A stretch of DNA of 64,000 bases from Eubacterium sp. (lineage in GTDB: Bacteria; Bacillota; Clostridia; Lachnospirales; Lachnospiraceae), in assembly GCA_017965495.1 (NCBI GenBank), contig JAGCPW010000025.1, forward strand, positions 27,692-91,691, read 5' to 3'. Made by a program: the position numbers and the translations under genes. Each line of letters starts with the position of its first letter. Position 1 is the stretch's first letter. The notes under the pieces were generated by a model. That model made no database searches and had not been told where the DNA came from. It saw nothing but the letters and a program-made list of their open reading frames with translations. Of this stretch, positions 18,334-27,507 are shown in pieces.

Positions 18334-19271
18334 TGGCAGAACAAAAAAGAATTGCAACTAGAGAAGCATACGGCGATGCGCTAATCGAATTAGCAAAAGA
18401 GCACGATGATATTCTAGTTTTAGACGCAGACTTAGCAGGAGCTACTAAGACAGATAAGTTCCAAAAAGAATTTCCGGATAGACATATAGACTGCGGTATT
18501 GCAGAGCAGAATATGATGGGTATAGCAGCAGGATTATCCACCTGCGGCAAAGTTCCATTCGCTAGTTCATTTGCAATGTTTGCAGCAGGAAGAGCGTTTG
18601 AACAAGTAAGAAACACTATCGGATATCCACACTTGAATGTGAAGATAGGTGCTACACACGCAGGTATCTCAGTGGGAGAGGATGGAGCTACACACCAGTG
18701 TAACGAAGACATTGCTCTTATGAGAACTATCCCTGGTATGACTATCATCAATCCATCAGACGCTATTGAAGCTCGTCAGGCAGTGAAAGCAGCGTATGAG
18801 ATAGATGGACCAGTGTATATGAGATTTGGTCGTTTGGCTGCACCAGTTATTAACGATGAGTCATACAAGTTTGAACTTGGCAAAGGTGTAAAGATGGTGG
18901 AAGGTAGTGATGTTACTATTATTGCTACAGGCCTTATGGTTTCATCAGCACTAGAAGCAGCAGAGATGTTACTTAAAGATGGCATTAGCGCAGAAGTAAT
19001 TAACATCCACACTATCAAGCCTATTGATAAAGACATCATTATTGAAAGTGCAAAGAAGACTGGCAGAGTAGTGACAGTGGAAGAGCATTCAGTGATTGGT
19101 GGTTTGGGAGATGCAGTATCAGACGTACTAGTTTCATATCACCCAACAGTTCAAACTAAGATAGGTATCAACGATGAGTATGGACACTCAGGACCAGCTC
19201 TTGAACTTCTAAGTGAATACAGATTAGATGGAGAAGGAGTTTGTGCAACTATTAAAGAAATATTTGCATAA
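18333..19271 (+). CDS. Transketolase, C-terminal (pyrimidine-binding) subunit
   Basis: Partner of the preceding subunit, 312 residues. It has the pyrimidine-binding part DADLAGATKTDKFQKEFPDR (about 31-50), CGIAEQNMMGIAAGLSTCGK (about 53-72) with the catalytic glutamate of IAEQN, and the C-terminal transketolase domain from about 190. Similar to the C-half of DXP synthase, but pairing with a separate N-subunit identifies transketolase. A strong terminator follows. Confidence 0.92.
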   Translation: MAEQKRIATREAYGDALIELAKEHDDILVLDADLAGATKTDKFQKEFPDRHIDCGIAEQNMMGIAAGLSTCGKVPFASSFAMFAAGRAFEQVRNTIGYPHLNVKIGATHAGISVGEDGATHQCNEDIALMRTIPGMTIINPSDAIEARQAVKAAYEIDGPVYMRFGRLAAPVINDESYKFELGKGVKMVEGSDVTIIATGLMVSSALEAAEMLLKDGISAEVINIHTIKPIDKDIIIESAKKTGRVVTVEEHSVIGGLGDAVSDVLVSYHPTVQTKIGINDEYGHSGPALELLSEYRLDGEGVCATIKEIFA

Positions 19272-19283
19272 AACTTTGCAATA

Positions 19284-19318
19284 AAAAATAAGCGGTGGTT
19301 TTCCCACCGCTTATTTTT
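19284..19318. terminator. Bidirectional terminator between transketolase and the sigma-like gene
   Basis: 15-base arms AAAAATAAGCGGTGG (19284-19298) and CCACCGCTTATTTTT (19304-19318). A-rich left and T-rich right flanks let it work for both converging genes. Confidence 0.9.
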
Positions 19319-19322
19319 ATGC

Positions 19323-19952
19323 TTATCCGTTGATTCTCCAGTCTAATGGATCTTCATCTGATATATCTTCGTCCACTTCGTCAATTGATGCATCGATATC
19401 ATCCGCTAGATGACTATCTTCGTTCACTGACAACACATCCAAAGATATTTTTAAAAGATTATCTACCTCCTCTTCAGGGATATCCATCTCTTCAGCTAAT
19501 TCTTTTGCCTCTGGTACTCGACCGAGTTTTTCGGTCAACTTTTTCGTAGTGTCATCTAATAGATTAAGCTTGTCAGCCAAATGTTGGCTAATCTTATCCG
19601 ATTCAGCTTGATCTTTGATGGCACTTTCGAATGCTTCTGTCACAGCTTCATCGACCAGTTCGTCAAATGCTTCAGGATCTCCGTCTCCATCATAATCGGA
19701 AATCACTTCCGTGAGTGCAACGTTTCCCTCCTGAATCAAATCACCAAAGGTAACGCCTTTATCGCGATAGTCCTGAGCCATTTCAGCAACATGTAGAAGC
19801 TCCGAATTAACTAAATCTTCAACTACCGAAGAATCTCCGTCAGCTAATCGCATTATTAAATCTTCTTTTTCTTCATCTGAAAGTCTAGGAATGTTTTCCA
19901 CGTCTTTCATATACATTTCTATAACTGCTAATTCTTTATTAGTCTCCGTCAT
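19323..19952 (-). CDS. Sigma-70-derived protein lacking promoter-recognition regions
   Basis: 209 residues, acidic. Residues about 8-90 match sigma-70 regions 1.2 to 2.2: IEMYMKDVENIPRLSDEEK, then LVNSELLHVAEMAQDYRDKG, then F-G-D71-L-I-Q-E-G-N77, the surface that binds the RNA polymerase beta' coiled coil. Where region 2.3/2.4 should show aromatic and basic residues (YATWWIRQ) the protein has DPEAFDELVDEAVTEAFESA. Residues about 137-185 match region 3 (LGRVPEAKELAEEMDIPEEE and DSHLADDI). There is no region 4; an acidic tail ends the protein. A normal sigma is 350 or more residues. It might bind core polymerase without binding promoters. AGAGGA precedes the ATG. Confidence 0.7.
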   Translation of the reverse strand: MTETNKELAVIEMYMKDVENIPRLSDEEKEDLIMRLADGDSSVVEDLVNSELLHVAEMAQDYRDKGVTFGDLIQEGNVALTEVISDYDGDGDPEAFDELVDEAVTEAFESAIKDQAESDKISQHLADKLNLLDDTTKKLTEKLGRVPEAKELAEEMDIPEEEVDNLLKISLDVLSVNEDSHLADDIDASIDEVDEDISDEDPLDWRING

Positions 19953-20000
19953 AATAAGGTCCTCTATGTTCTTTATTAACCGTTCTCATCTGATAATATT

Positions 20001-20029
20001 ATGATAAATAAAAGCCTTGAAAAAATCAA
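20001..20029 (-). promoter_or_regulatory. Promoter of the sigma-like gene
   Basis: On the minus strand: TTGATT (20029-20024), 17-base spacer, TATCAT (20006-20001), about 50 bases ahead of the start codon. Confidence 0.6.
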
Positions 20030-20080
20030 GATATATGGGTAACATTTTAAACAGAGAGAAATTTGACGAAGGATAAAATA

Positions 20081-21001
20081 ATGAAGGAAAATTTTAAAGA
20101 GAAATTTAAGAAATTCAGAAAGACCAGAGTGTATTCATTTGTAATTATTTTGATTGCGATAGCAGCTTGCATTCTTATCGGAATGGGAATTGCGTCTTAT
20201 CAGCATGCAAACAATCCTACAGATGAGGGCTCGAAATATCTTCGCGCATTTATAATGCAAGATTACGACACTATGTACAAGATGGTGGACAAAGACACTA
20301 CAAAAATCAGCAAGGAAAAGTACATAGAAAAAATGAGAAGTCTTCGTCAAACATACGACATAGATTCATACGATATAGGTGAAGTCCAAACCAAAGACGG
20401 CACACAGTATATCACTATGACTTGCAAAGATGATCAGTCCAAGAACAGCAAAGACTTCACAGTTTATTTTTCAAAAGATGGTTTCTTCCATCCAACTTAT
20501 AAAGTGGACTTGAGCAAAGTAAATGAAGATGAGGAGATGATGGCAAACGAGTACAAGAATACGCTGAGCGCTTCGGCGGATTCTGTAATGAATAGATATT
20601 ACACAGCCATCAGAAGTGAAGATAAAAAGTGCAACGATGTGATAGCCCTTTTCAAAAACAAAAAGGCAGTGAAGAAGCCTATTAGAAATGCTGCAAAGAA
20701 GAACATAAAGGTTTTGACGAAGGGGTCAAAGAACGGAAAGATTAAGAAGTATGCTATAAAGGACATTAAGATCAATCACATCAACAAAGTATTTAAGTAT
20801 AACGCTAGCAAAAAGCAATTTACTACTATATATAGTTACGATTACAATTACAAATCCGCTACCAATATCTCTGTTTCAAACAGTTATATTTTTAAGAAGA
20901 AGGGAAAGAGAAAAGTTGTTATGACTTTGACATATAGTTTTGATGGAGACAATGTTTCTCTTGTTGGATTTAAGTTGATTGACAAGAAAAAGAAGAAATA
21001 G
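20081..21001 (+). CDS. Membrane-anchored protein with NTF2-like domain(s)
   Basis: 306-residue protein with a basic N terminus, one membrane anchor (about residues 18-41, SFVIILIAIAACILIGMGIA) and an extracytoplasmic part. The segment about 48-145 (EGSKYLRAFIMQDYDTMYKM ... DFTVYFSKDG) resembles the NTF2-like N-terminal domain found in class B penicillin-binding proteins such as MecA. A second NTF2-like stretch covers about 160-300. The catalytic transpeptidase domain is absent. The tail is very lysine-rich. ATG 20081 follows AAGGATAAAATA; an in-frame TTG at 20063 is not favoured. A role at the cell wall is inferred only from the fold and the murA neighbour. Confidence 0.6.
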   Translation: MKENFKEKFKKFRKTRVYSFVIILIAIAACILIGMGIASYQHANNPTDEGSKYLRAFIMQDYDTMYKMVDKDTTKISKEKYIEKMRSLRQTYDIDSYDIGEVQTKDGTQYITMTCKDDQSKNSKDFTVYFSKDGFFHPTYKVDLSKVNEDEEMMANEYKNTLSASADSVMNRYYTAIRSEDKKCNDVIALFKNKKAVKKPIRNAAKKNIKVLTKGSKNGKIKKYAIKDIKINHINKVFKYNASKKQFTTIYSYDYNYKSATNISVSNSYIFKKKGKRKVVMTLTYSFDGDNVSLVGFKLIDKKKKK

Positions 21002-21041
21002 TTTACATAAAAAATGACCGGGTCTACATAAAAAGAAGATA

Positions 21042-21070
21042 TTGAGTATTTATGGGGCTAATGTTATAAT
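21042..21070 (+). promoter_or_regulatory. sigma-A promoter of murA
   Basis: TTGAGT (21042-21047), 17-base spacer, TATAAT (21065-21070). Confidence 0.7.
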
Positions 21071-21126
21071 ATTTCTAACTATGGATAACTATATCCATTG
21101 CATTTTTGCGCATTTAGGAGAGAAAC

Positions 21127-22419
21127 ATGGATCGTTATGTAATTAAAGGTGGCAAACCACTTAGTGGAGAAGTAGAAGTGGGCGGAGCAAAGAACGCTGC
21201 GCTTGGTTTATTGGCCGCTGCTATTATGACAGACGAGGACGTTACAATAGAAAACTTACCTGACGTAAGTGATATTAATCAGTTGATCGATGCTATCGAG
21301 AATATCGGAGCAACGGTTACTAGAACTGATAGACATACTGTAACTATAAATGGAAGCACTATTAAATCTCATGTTGTTGATTATGAACAGATGAGAAAGA
21401 TTAGAGCTTCTTATTATTTGCTTGGAGCATTGCTTGGAAAGATGAGTAAGGCAGAGGTTGCTCTTCCTGGCGGTTGTGCTATTGGAAGCAGACCTATCGA
21501 TCAGCACTTGAAAGGTTTCAGAGCTTTGGGTGCGGATATCATCACAGACCATGGTATGGTTAATGCTCAGGCAGAAAGACTTACTGGAAGTCACATTTTC
21601 TTTGACGTAGTCTCTGTAGGAGCTACTATCAATGTTATGTTGGCTGCAGTTAAGGCAGAAGGTAGAACAGTTATTGAAAACTGTGCGAAGGAGCCACACA
21701 TAGTAGACGTTGCCAACATGCTTAACAGCATGGGCGCAAACATTCGTGGTGCTGGTACAGATAAGATTAGAATTCAGGGTGTACCTTCACTTCACAGTAC
21801 AGTTTATAGCACTATCCCAGATCAGATTGAGGCTGGTACATTTATGTGTGCAGCAGCAGCTACTGGCGGAGAAGTGTTAATTAAAAATGTTATCCCACGA
21901 CACTTGGAGTCTATTTCATCTAAGCTTATTGAAATGGGATGTACAGTTATTGAATATGATGATGCAGTTAGAGTGAAAGCAGGAGACTTTATAAGAGGAG
22001 CAAAGATTAAGACTCTTCCTTATCCAGGTTTCCCTACAGATATGCAACCACAGATGACAGCTGTATTGTCACTAGCTCACGGAAATAGTTCTGTTACAGA
22101 GAGTATCTTTGAAAACAGATTTAAATATGTAGACGAACTAAATAGAATGGGTGCCATTATAAAGGTAGAATCAAACGCAGCATTTATTACAGGTGTTGGC
22201 GGTTTGCAGGGAGCAGAAGTTTCTGCACCAGACCTTAGAGCAGGCGCAGCGCTTGTTATTGCAGGAATGGCAGCTAACGGATTTACTACAGTAAATGATA
22301 TCGTTTATATCAAGAGAGGATATGAACGATTTGCGGATAAATTAAAAGGCCTAGGAGCAATCATTGATACAGTTAGCTCTGAAGAAGAAGAGCAGAAGTT
22401 CAAATTAAAGGTCGGATAA
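21127..22419 (+). CDS. murA: UDP-N-acetylglucosamine 1-carboxyvinyltransferase
   Basis: First committed step of peptidoglycan synthesis, transferring enolpyruvate from PEP to UDP-GlcNAc. The 430 residues fit the family. Key points are the N-terminal GGAKNAALGLLAAA (about 18-31), the active-site cysteine C117 in PGGCAIGSRPIDQHLKGF (E. coli C115 position, the fosfomycin target), and PYPGFPTDMQPQ (about 299-310). Low-GC Gram-positives often carry two paralogues (MurAA, MurAB); which one this is cannot be decided here. AGGAGAG precedes the ATG. Confidence 0.95.
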   Translation: MDRYVIKGGKPLSGEVEVGGAKNAALGLLAAAIMTDEDVTIENLPDVSDINQLIDAIENIGATVTRTDRHTVTINGSTIKSHVVDYEQMRKIRASYYLLGALLGKMSKAEVALPGGCAIGSRPIDQHLKGFRALGADIITDHGMVNAQAERLTGSHIFFDVVSVGATINVMLAAVKAEGRTVIENCAKEPHIVDVANMLNSMGANIRGAGTDKIRIQGVPSLHSTVYSTIPDQIEAGTFMCAAAATGGEVLIKNVIPRHLESISSKLIEMGCTVIEYDDAVRVKAGDFIRGAKIKTLPYPGFPTDMQPQMTAVLSLAHGNSSVTESIFENRFKYVDELNRMGAIIKVESNAAFITGVGGLQGAEVSAPDLRAGAALVIAGMAANGFTTVNDIVYIKRGYERFADKLKGLGAIIDTVSSEEEEQKFKLKVG

Positions 22420-22498
22420 ATAACATATTTATATTACAATTTTTTACTAGAATCATTTTTAGAAGAGATAGTTTGAAGAACTTTTAAAGGAGACCGAA

Positions 22499-23731
22499 AT
22501 GAAGAGATTATCATTATTAATAATCCCAATTTCCTTATTATTTTTAGGGGTGTTTGTGTTAACAGGCACTAAAGATGTTGAGGCTGCTTATGGTGACAGA
22601 GCTAGTTATACTCTAGAGCCATGGACATTTTGGCAGACAGGCGTAACCACTGATCAATGGAACCAGTGGGAATTAAACGCGTTCAATGGAGTGTATCTTC
22701 CAGACGATAGCGATAAGTTCCCAGATTCAGTAGGACCAGATGGAACTACTAACTACCTTAGATCTTATACACATAGGAATCATTTCTTTGAGCATGGTAG
22801 CACCACTACCCATCCTCAAGTAGAAGATCCTTATGAGTTAACATTGTTTGGTGTTTCACATGGATATATAGCAGATATTGAGAGCAACGGTTGGTCAGGA
22901 AAATGGATTCCAGATCCTACAGAGTCAGAGCAGATTACTGATCCTCCAAAGTGGGGAGAAACTACTACACCTCAAGGCGAGACTACATCTTTTGTTCCAT
23001 ATCTAATGGATAACAATCCATATACACTTAGATGTTGGACTAAGGCTAACGGACTAAAGAAAAACAGAACATACACATGGGTATTTGATGCATATATTGA
23101 CGAAGGCGCATACATGGCAAAACTTGAAGGAAATATCCCAGCAAGCAACAAGTATGCAAAGATAGTTGGAACAAATGGCCAAGGTAAAATCTTATTTGTA
23201 AGATATCTTGATATAACTACTACAAAGAAGAGATTCCAGTTTAACTTTGATATGGACTCAGACAATTCTACACTTAAGGTTGAAATGATGTATGGAGCTT
23301 TCTTGCTAGAAGGACCAATCATTAAACACGAAGAAGTAGTTTGGACTGGTAAAGTTCATGTAGAAAACTGCGATATCATTCAGGGTAACTTGAATGAGCC
23401 ACAAGTAGAAACTACTACTAGAAGACCTGGTGGTGGCGGTGGTGATGTAGTTTGGTACGATGAACCAGAAAAGATTTCTGGAGTAAAGGCTAAATCAAAA
23501 GCTAAAAAATCAGTTATTCTTTCTTGGAAGAGAGAAGAAAACTCTACTAAGTACCAATACAATTACGCTATGAAGAAAAACTTCAAGGGCGGAAAGAAAA
23601 AGTATACTACTAAGAATAAAGTCACAATCAAGAAGCTTAAGAGAAAGAAGACTTACTACTTCAGAGTTCGCGGCATGAATGATGAATACACAGGTTCATG
23701 GAGCGCAAAGAAGAAGTGCAAAGTTAAATAA
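22499..23731 (+). CDS. Secreted protein with C-terminal fibronectin type III domain
   Basis: Exported protein of 410 residues. The signal peptide is MKRLSLLIIPISLLFLGVFV with likely cleavage near VEAA-Y. Residues about 30-290 are rich in Trp, Tyr and Asp with a beta-sandwich-like stretch (PYTLRCWTKANGLKKNRTYT ... LKVEMMYGAFLLEG) that looks like a carbohydrate-binding module. A Thr/Gly linker (TTTRRPGGGGG, about 303-313) leads to a FN3 domain (about 322-410, KISGVKAKSKAKKSVILSW). No catalytic motif is seen and there is no membrane anchor. AAAGGAGA precedes the start. Likely a glycan-binding surface or secreted protein. Confidence 0.6.
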   Translation: MKRLSLLIIPISLLFLGVFVLTGTKDVEAAYGDRASYTLEPWTFWQTGVTTDQWNQWELNAFNGVYLPDDSDKFPDSVGPDGTTNYLRSYTHRNHFFEHGSTTTHPQVEDPYELTLFGVSHGYIADIESNGWSGKWIPDPTESEQITDPPKWGETTTPQGETTSFVPYLMDNNPYTLRCWTKANGLKKNRTYTWVFDAYIDEGAYMAKLEGNIPASNKYAKIVGTNGQGKILFVRYLDITTTKKRFQFNFDMDSDNSTLKVEMMYGAFLLEGPIIKHEEVVWTGKVHVENCDIIQGNLNEPQVETTTRRPGGGGGDVVWYDEPEKISGVKAKSKAKKSVILSWKREENSTKYQYNYAMKKNFKGGKKKYTTKNKVTIKKLKRKKTYYFRVRGMNDEYTGSWSAKKKCKVK

Positions 23732-23755
23732 AAATATATAAAAAGTGATAAAAAT

Positions 23756-23791
23756 AATAAGATTAGTCAATATAACTTGACTAATCTTATT
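23756..23791 (+). terminator. Terminator after the FN3 protein
   Basis: 15-base arms AATAAGATTAGTCAA (23756-23770) and TTGACTAATCTTATT (23777-23791), followed by TTATTTG. Confidence 0.85.
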
Positions 23792-23811
23792 TTATTTGTT
23801 ATAAATATGTG

Positions 23812-23861
23812 TAATATAGGTCAAATTAACTGACTGATATTATTGCAAAAGGCCTATATTA
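23812..23861 (+). promoter_or_regulatory. Inverted repeat upstream of the LeuA-AraC gene, candidate operator
   Basis: TAATATAGG (23812-23820) and its exact complement CCTATATTA (23853-23861), 32 bases apart and about 40 bases ahead of the start codon. Half-site spacing of about four helical turns would suit two bound AraC-type domains. No T-box or leucine leader peptide is visible here. Confidence 0.4.
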
Positions 23862-23898
23862 GAAACTAGATTAAATAATACAAGAGAGAGGTAACGTT

Positions 23899-25887
23899 AT
23901 GGAGAATTTTAAAAAGTACAAAAGACAATACTTTATGCCACCAGAAGCTACTTACGATTGGGTTAAGAAAGAGTATATCGAAGAAGCTCCTATTTGGTGT
24001 AGTGTAGATTTGCGCGACGGTAACCAAGCGCTTATCGAGCCAATGAGTCTTGATGAAAAGTTGGAATTTTTCCAGTTACTAGTAGATATAGGATTCAAAG
24101 AGATAGAAGTGGGATTTCCTGCAGCTTCTCAGACAGAGTATGACTTTATGCGTGCTCTTATTGAGAGAAACATGATCCCTGATGATGTGACAGTGCAAGT
24201 TTTGACTCAGGCTAGAGAGCATATCATCAAGAAGACTTTTGAGGCTGTTAAGGGTGCTAAGCACGCGGTTATACATCTTTACAATTCCACATCTGTTGCT
24301 CAAAGAGAGCAGGTGTTTAAGAAGAGTAAAGAAGAGATTAAGAAGATAGCTGTGGATGGTGCTGAACTTCTAAACAAGTTGGCTTCAGAAGTAGATGGCA
24401 ACTTCTCATTCGAGTACAGCCCAGAGAGTTTCCCTGGAACAGAAGTGGATTACGCTTTGGAAGTTTGTAATGCTGTACTTGATGTTTGGCAGCCAAAGAA
24501 AGAGAACAAAGTAATCATTAACATTCCAGCCACAGTGGAGAATGCTATGCCACATGTGTTTGCTACACAAGTTGAGTATATGCATAAGAACTTAAAGTAC
24601 AGAGACGCAGTTACTATTTCAGTTCACCCTCACAACGACAGAGGCTGTGGAGTGGCTACTGCAGAACTTTCAGTACTTGCTGGAGCAGATAGAATAGAAG
24701 GAACACTTTTTGGAAATGGAGAGCGTACAGGTAACGTGGATATTGTGACACTTGCCATGAACATGTTCTCACACGGCGTAGATCCTAAACTAGACTTTAG
24801 CGATATGCCAAAAATCTGTGAACTTTACGAGCGTGTTACTCGTATGCAAGTTGGCCCTCGTCAGCCATACGCAGGTGATTTGGTGTTTACTGCATTTTCT
24901 GGTTCTCACCAGGACGCTATCGCCAAAGGAATGGCTTGCCGAGATGCAGACCCAGAAGGCAAATGGAATGTTCCTTATCTTCCTATTGACCCAGTGGATG
25001 TGGGAAGAACTTACGACTCAGATGTTATTAGAATTAACTCACAGTCTGGTAAGGGCGGAGTAAGTTATGTTTTGAAGCAAAACTACGGACTTTCAATTCC
25101 TCAGGAGATGCGTGAGGAAGTTGGTTACATGATTAAGGATGTCTCCGACAAAGAACACGCAGAACTATCCCCTGAGACTATCTATCGAATCTTTGAGGAC
25201 AAGTACGTTAATAACACAAGTATCTTTGCCGTGCCAGAAGTTCACTTCAAACAGACTAGAGGAATCACTGCTGATGTCACAATGGTTTACAAAGACAAGA
25301 AGAGAGTGATTAAAAGTACTGGTAACGGAAGATTGGATGCGGTTAGTAATGCGTTCAAATCATTCTTTGATATAAGTTATGAACTTTCATTCTACGAGGA
25401 GCACTCACTTTCTCGTGGATCATCTTCCAAGGCTGTTTCATATGTGGGAATTAGCTGCAATGGTAAGATGTTTTGGGGTGTTGGAATTGATGAAGATATT
25501 ATCAAATCATCAATCTTTGCGCTAACTTCTGCAGTTAACCAGTATGTGGCTACACTTAAAGACAGAGATGATCAAGATGAAAGACTCACAGAGATTTTAA
25601 ATTACATCAATACAAACTACTTATCGGTAACACTTGATGAGTTGGCAGATGAGTTTGAACTCACTAAAACTTATCTTTCAAAATACATTAAAGATAAATC
25701 AGGTAAGACATTTGGCGATATCGTAACTAATGTCCGCATGAAGAAAGCAAGAGCAATGCTAAAGAGTGGAAACAAAAATGTTGAAACTATTGCGCACGAA
25801 GTTGGATATCAAAATGTTGAGAACTTTACTAGAACTTTCAAAAAGAAGTATGGTATGACACCAGTTCAGTTTAGAAATTCTAAGTAG
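23899..25887 (+). CDS. leuA: 2-isopropylmalate synthase (type 2) fused to an AraC-type DNA-binding domain
   Basis: The first enzyme of leucine synthesis, condensing acetyl-CoA with 2-oxoisovalerate, here with an extra domain; 662 residues. Residues about 1-420 form the HMGL-like barrel, with CSVDLRDGNQALIEPMS (metal-binding Asp) and ISVHPHNDRGCGVATAE (metal-binding histidines). Residues about 430-555 form the LeuA regulatory domain, with GRLDAVSNAFKS, where leucine feedback is known to act. From about 560 an AraC/XylS helix-turn-helix pair follows: VTLDELADEFELTKTYLSKY and VETIAHEVGYQNVENFTRTF, ending GMTPVQFR. The reading frame is unbroken with no internal start. No leuBCD genes are adjacent. 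GAGAGAGG precedes the ATG. Confidence 0.9.
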   Translation: MENFKKYKRQYFMPPEATYDWVKKEYIEEAPIWCSVDLRDGNQALIEPMSLDEKLEFFQLLVDIGFKEIEVGFPAASQTEYDFMRALIERNMIPDDVTVQVLTQAREHIIKKTFEAVKGAKHAVIHLYNSTSVAQREQVFKKSKEEIKKIAVDGAELLNKLASEVDGNFSFEYSPESFPGTEVDYALEVCNAVLDVWQPKKENKVIINIPATVENAMPHVFATQVEYMHKNLKYRDAVTISVHPHNDRGCGVATAELSVLAGADRIEGTLFGNGERTGNVDIVTLAMNMFSHGVDPKLDFSDMPKICELYERVTRMQVGPRQPYAGDLVFTAFSGSHQDAIAKGMACRDADPEGKWNVPYLPIDPVDVGRTYDSDVIRINSQSGKGGVSYVLKQNYGLSIPQEMREEVGYMIKDVSDKEHAELSPETIYRIFEDKYVNNTSIFAVPEVHFKQTRGITADVTMVYKDKKRVIKSTGNGRLDAVSNAFKSFFDISYELSFYEEHSLSRGSSSKAVSYVGISCNGKMFWGVGIDEDIIKSSIFALTSAVNQYVATLKDRDDQDERLTEILNYINTNYLSVTLDELADEFELTKTYLSKYIKDKSGKTFGDIVTNVRMKKARAMLKSGNKNVETIAHEVGYQNVENFTRTFKKKYGMTPVQFRNSK

Positions 25888-25891
25888 TTAG

Positions 25892-25900
25892 TGTTATAAT
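25892..25900 (+). promoter_or_regulatory. Extended -10 promoter of metK
   Basis: TGTTATAAT, an extended -10 (TGnTATAAT) without a clear -35, about 28 bases before metK. Confidence 0.55.
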
Positions 25901-25927
25901 ATCAAAAGAAATTTTTAAGGAGCAATT

Positions 25928-27094
25928 ATGAGTAATAGATTATTTACATCAGAATCAGTGACAGAAGGACATCCAGATAAAATTTGTGATCAAATCTCAG
26001 ATGCTATTTTAGATGAGCTTATGAGACAAGACCCACAAAGTCGTGTGGCTTGCGAAACTGCCATCACTACAGGACTTGTTCTTGTAATGGGTGAGGTTTC
26101 TACAGAAGGATATGTTGATATTCAAAAAGTAGTTCGTGACACAGTCCGCGACATTGGATATACAAGAGCAAAGTTTGGTTTTGACGCAGACACTTGTGGT
26201 GTGATAGTGGCGCTGGATGAGCAGTCAGCCGATATCGCTATGGGTGTTAATAAAGCGCTTGAGATAAGAGAAGGTGAAGATGCAGAAGACTTAGAGACAG
26301 GCGCTGGAGATCAGGGTATGATGTTTGGCTATGCTACTAACGAGACAGAAAGTTATATGCCATATCCTATCGCTTTGGCGCACAAGCTTACTAAGAAACT
26401 GTCAGAGGTTAGAAAAGATGGAACGCTTGAGTACCTTCGCCCTGACGGCAAAGCTCAAGTGACAGTGGAGTATGACGAGAACGATAAACCGGTGAGAGTG
26501 GACACTATCGTTCTATCTACTCAGCACAACCCTGATGTTACTCAGGAACAGATTCATAAAGATATCAGAGAAAAAGTTATAGATGCAGTGGTAGAGCCAG
26601 ATATGTTAGATGATAAGACTAAGTTTTTCATCAATCCTACAGGCCGTTTTGTAATAGGTGGTCCTAACAGTGATGCTGGACTTACTGGAAGAAAGATTAT
26701 CGTGGATACTTACGGCGGATATGCTAGACACGGTGGTGGAGCCTTCTCCGGCAAAGACTGCACAAAGGTAGACCGCTCTGCAGCTTACGCAGCAAGATTC
26801 GTTGCAAAGAATATTGTAGCAGCAGGTCTTGCCGACAAATGTGAAATTCAAGTTTCATATGCGATTGGTGTTGCTAAGCCTACATCTATTTCAGTTGATA
26901 CATTTGGCACAGGAAAGAAGTCAGAAGAAGAGTTAATCGAAATCATTAACAACAACTTCGATCTTACTCCAAATGGAATTATTAAGATGCTAGATTTGAG
27001 AAGACCTATCTATAAGCAGACAGCTGCCTATGGTCACTTTGGAAGAGACGATATTAAAGTTCCTTGGGAAGAAATAATTGAGTTGAAATATTAA
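25928..27094 (+). CDS. metK: S-adenosylmethionine synthetase
   Basis: Makes S-adenosylmethionine from methionine and ATP. The 388 residues match the family from [20 protein letters not shown] (about 7-26) to [12 protein letters not shown] (about 117-128, ATP site) and [20 protein letters not shown] (about 264-283). AAGGAGC lies just upstream. I saw no SAM riboswitch in the short 40-base leader. The next gene begins directly after its stop. Confidence 0.97.
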   Translation: MSNRLFTSESVTEGHPDKICDQISDAILDELMRQDPQSRVACETAITTGLVLVMGEVSTEGYVDIQKVVRDTVRDIGYTRAKFGFDADTCGVIVALDEQSADIAMGVNKALEIREGEDAEDLETGAGDQGMMFGYATNETESYMPYPIALAHKLTKKLSEVRKDGTLEYLRPDGKAQVTVEYDENDKPVRVDTIVLSTQHNPDVTQEQIHKDIREKVIDAVVEPDMLDDKTKFFINPTGRFVIGGPNSDAGLTGRKIIVDTYGGYARHGGGAFSGKDCTKVDRSAAYAARFVAKNIVAAGLADKCEIQVSYAIGVAKPTSISVDTFGTGKKSEEELIEIINNNFDLTPNGIIKMLDLRRPIYKQTAAYGHFGRDDIKVPWEEIIELKY

Positions 27095-27505
27095 ATGAAA
27101 GATAAGAGTTTTGTAAAAAAATACTCCGACAAAATAATTGCCGTTTTCGCGGTAATTATTTTGTATACTTTATTTTTTACATTCAAAATAGGATGCCCCA
27201 TCAAATATACGACAGGCATATCTTGTATGGGATGTGGCATGACAAGAGCACTGTGGGCAGCAGCGAGACTTCACTTTGCAGATGCTTTTTATTTCCATCC
27301 GCTTTGGCCAGTAGTCATAGCATGGATTCCGATTTTTGCTTTCAGAAAGAAAATGAGCAAAGAGGTTTTCAAAGCACTAATCATAATTACAATCGTAGCA
27401 TTCATAGTGGTATACTTTATTCGAATGTTCGACCCACATAATCACGTGGTAGTCTTTGAACCAGCGAAAAGCATTTTTGGTAGACTTATAAATATAATTA
27501 AATAA
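27095..27505 (+). CDS. DUF2752 family membrane protein
   Basis: 136-residue membrane protein. It has the family pattern G-C-P-I-K-Y, then CMGCGMTRALWAAARLHFAD (about 47-66) and YFHPLWPV, with three to four hydrophobic helices (about 10-32, 70-88, 96-118). The function of DUF2752 is unknown; the conserved CGxTR motif suggests a metal or lipid role but that is a guess. The ATG directly follows the metK stop. Confidence 0.75.
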   Translation: MKDKSFVKKYSDKIIAVFAVIILYTLFFTFKIGCPIKYTTGISCMGCGMTRALWAAARLHFADAFYFHPLWPVVIAWIPIFAFRKKMSKEVFKALIIITIVAFIVVYFIRMFDPHNHVVVFEPAKSIFGRLINIIK

Positions 27506-27507
27506 AA

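Noticed and set aside
23792-23898. T-box or leucine attenuator ahead of the LeuA fusion
   Set aside because: No AGGGTGG-type T-box sequence, leucine-rich leader peptide or terminator pair is present.
25888-25927. SAM riboswitch ahead of metK
   Set aside because: The leader is under 40 bases and has no hairpin set; there is no room for any SAM aptamer.
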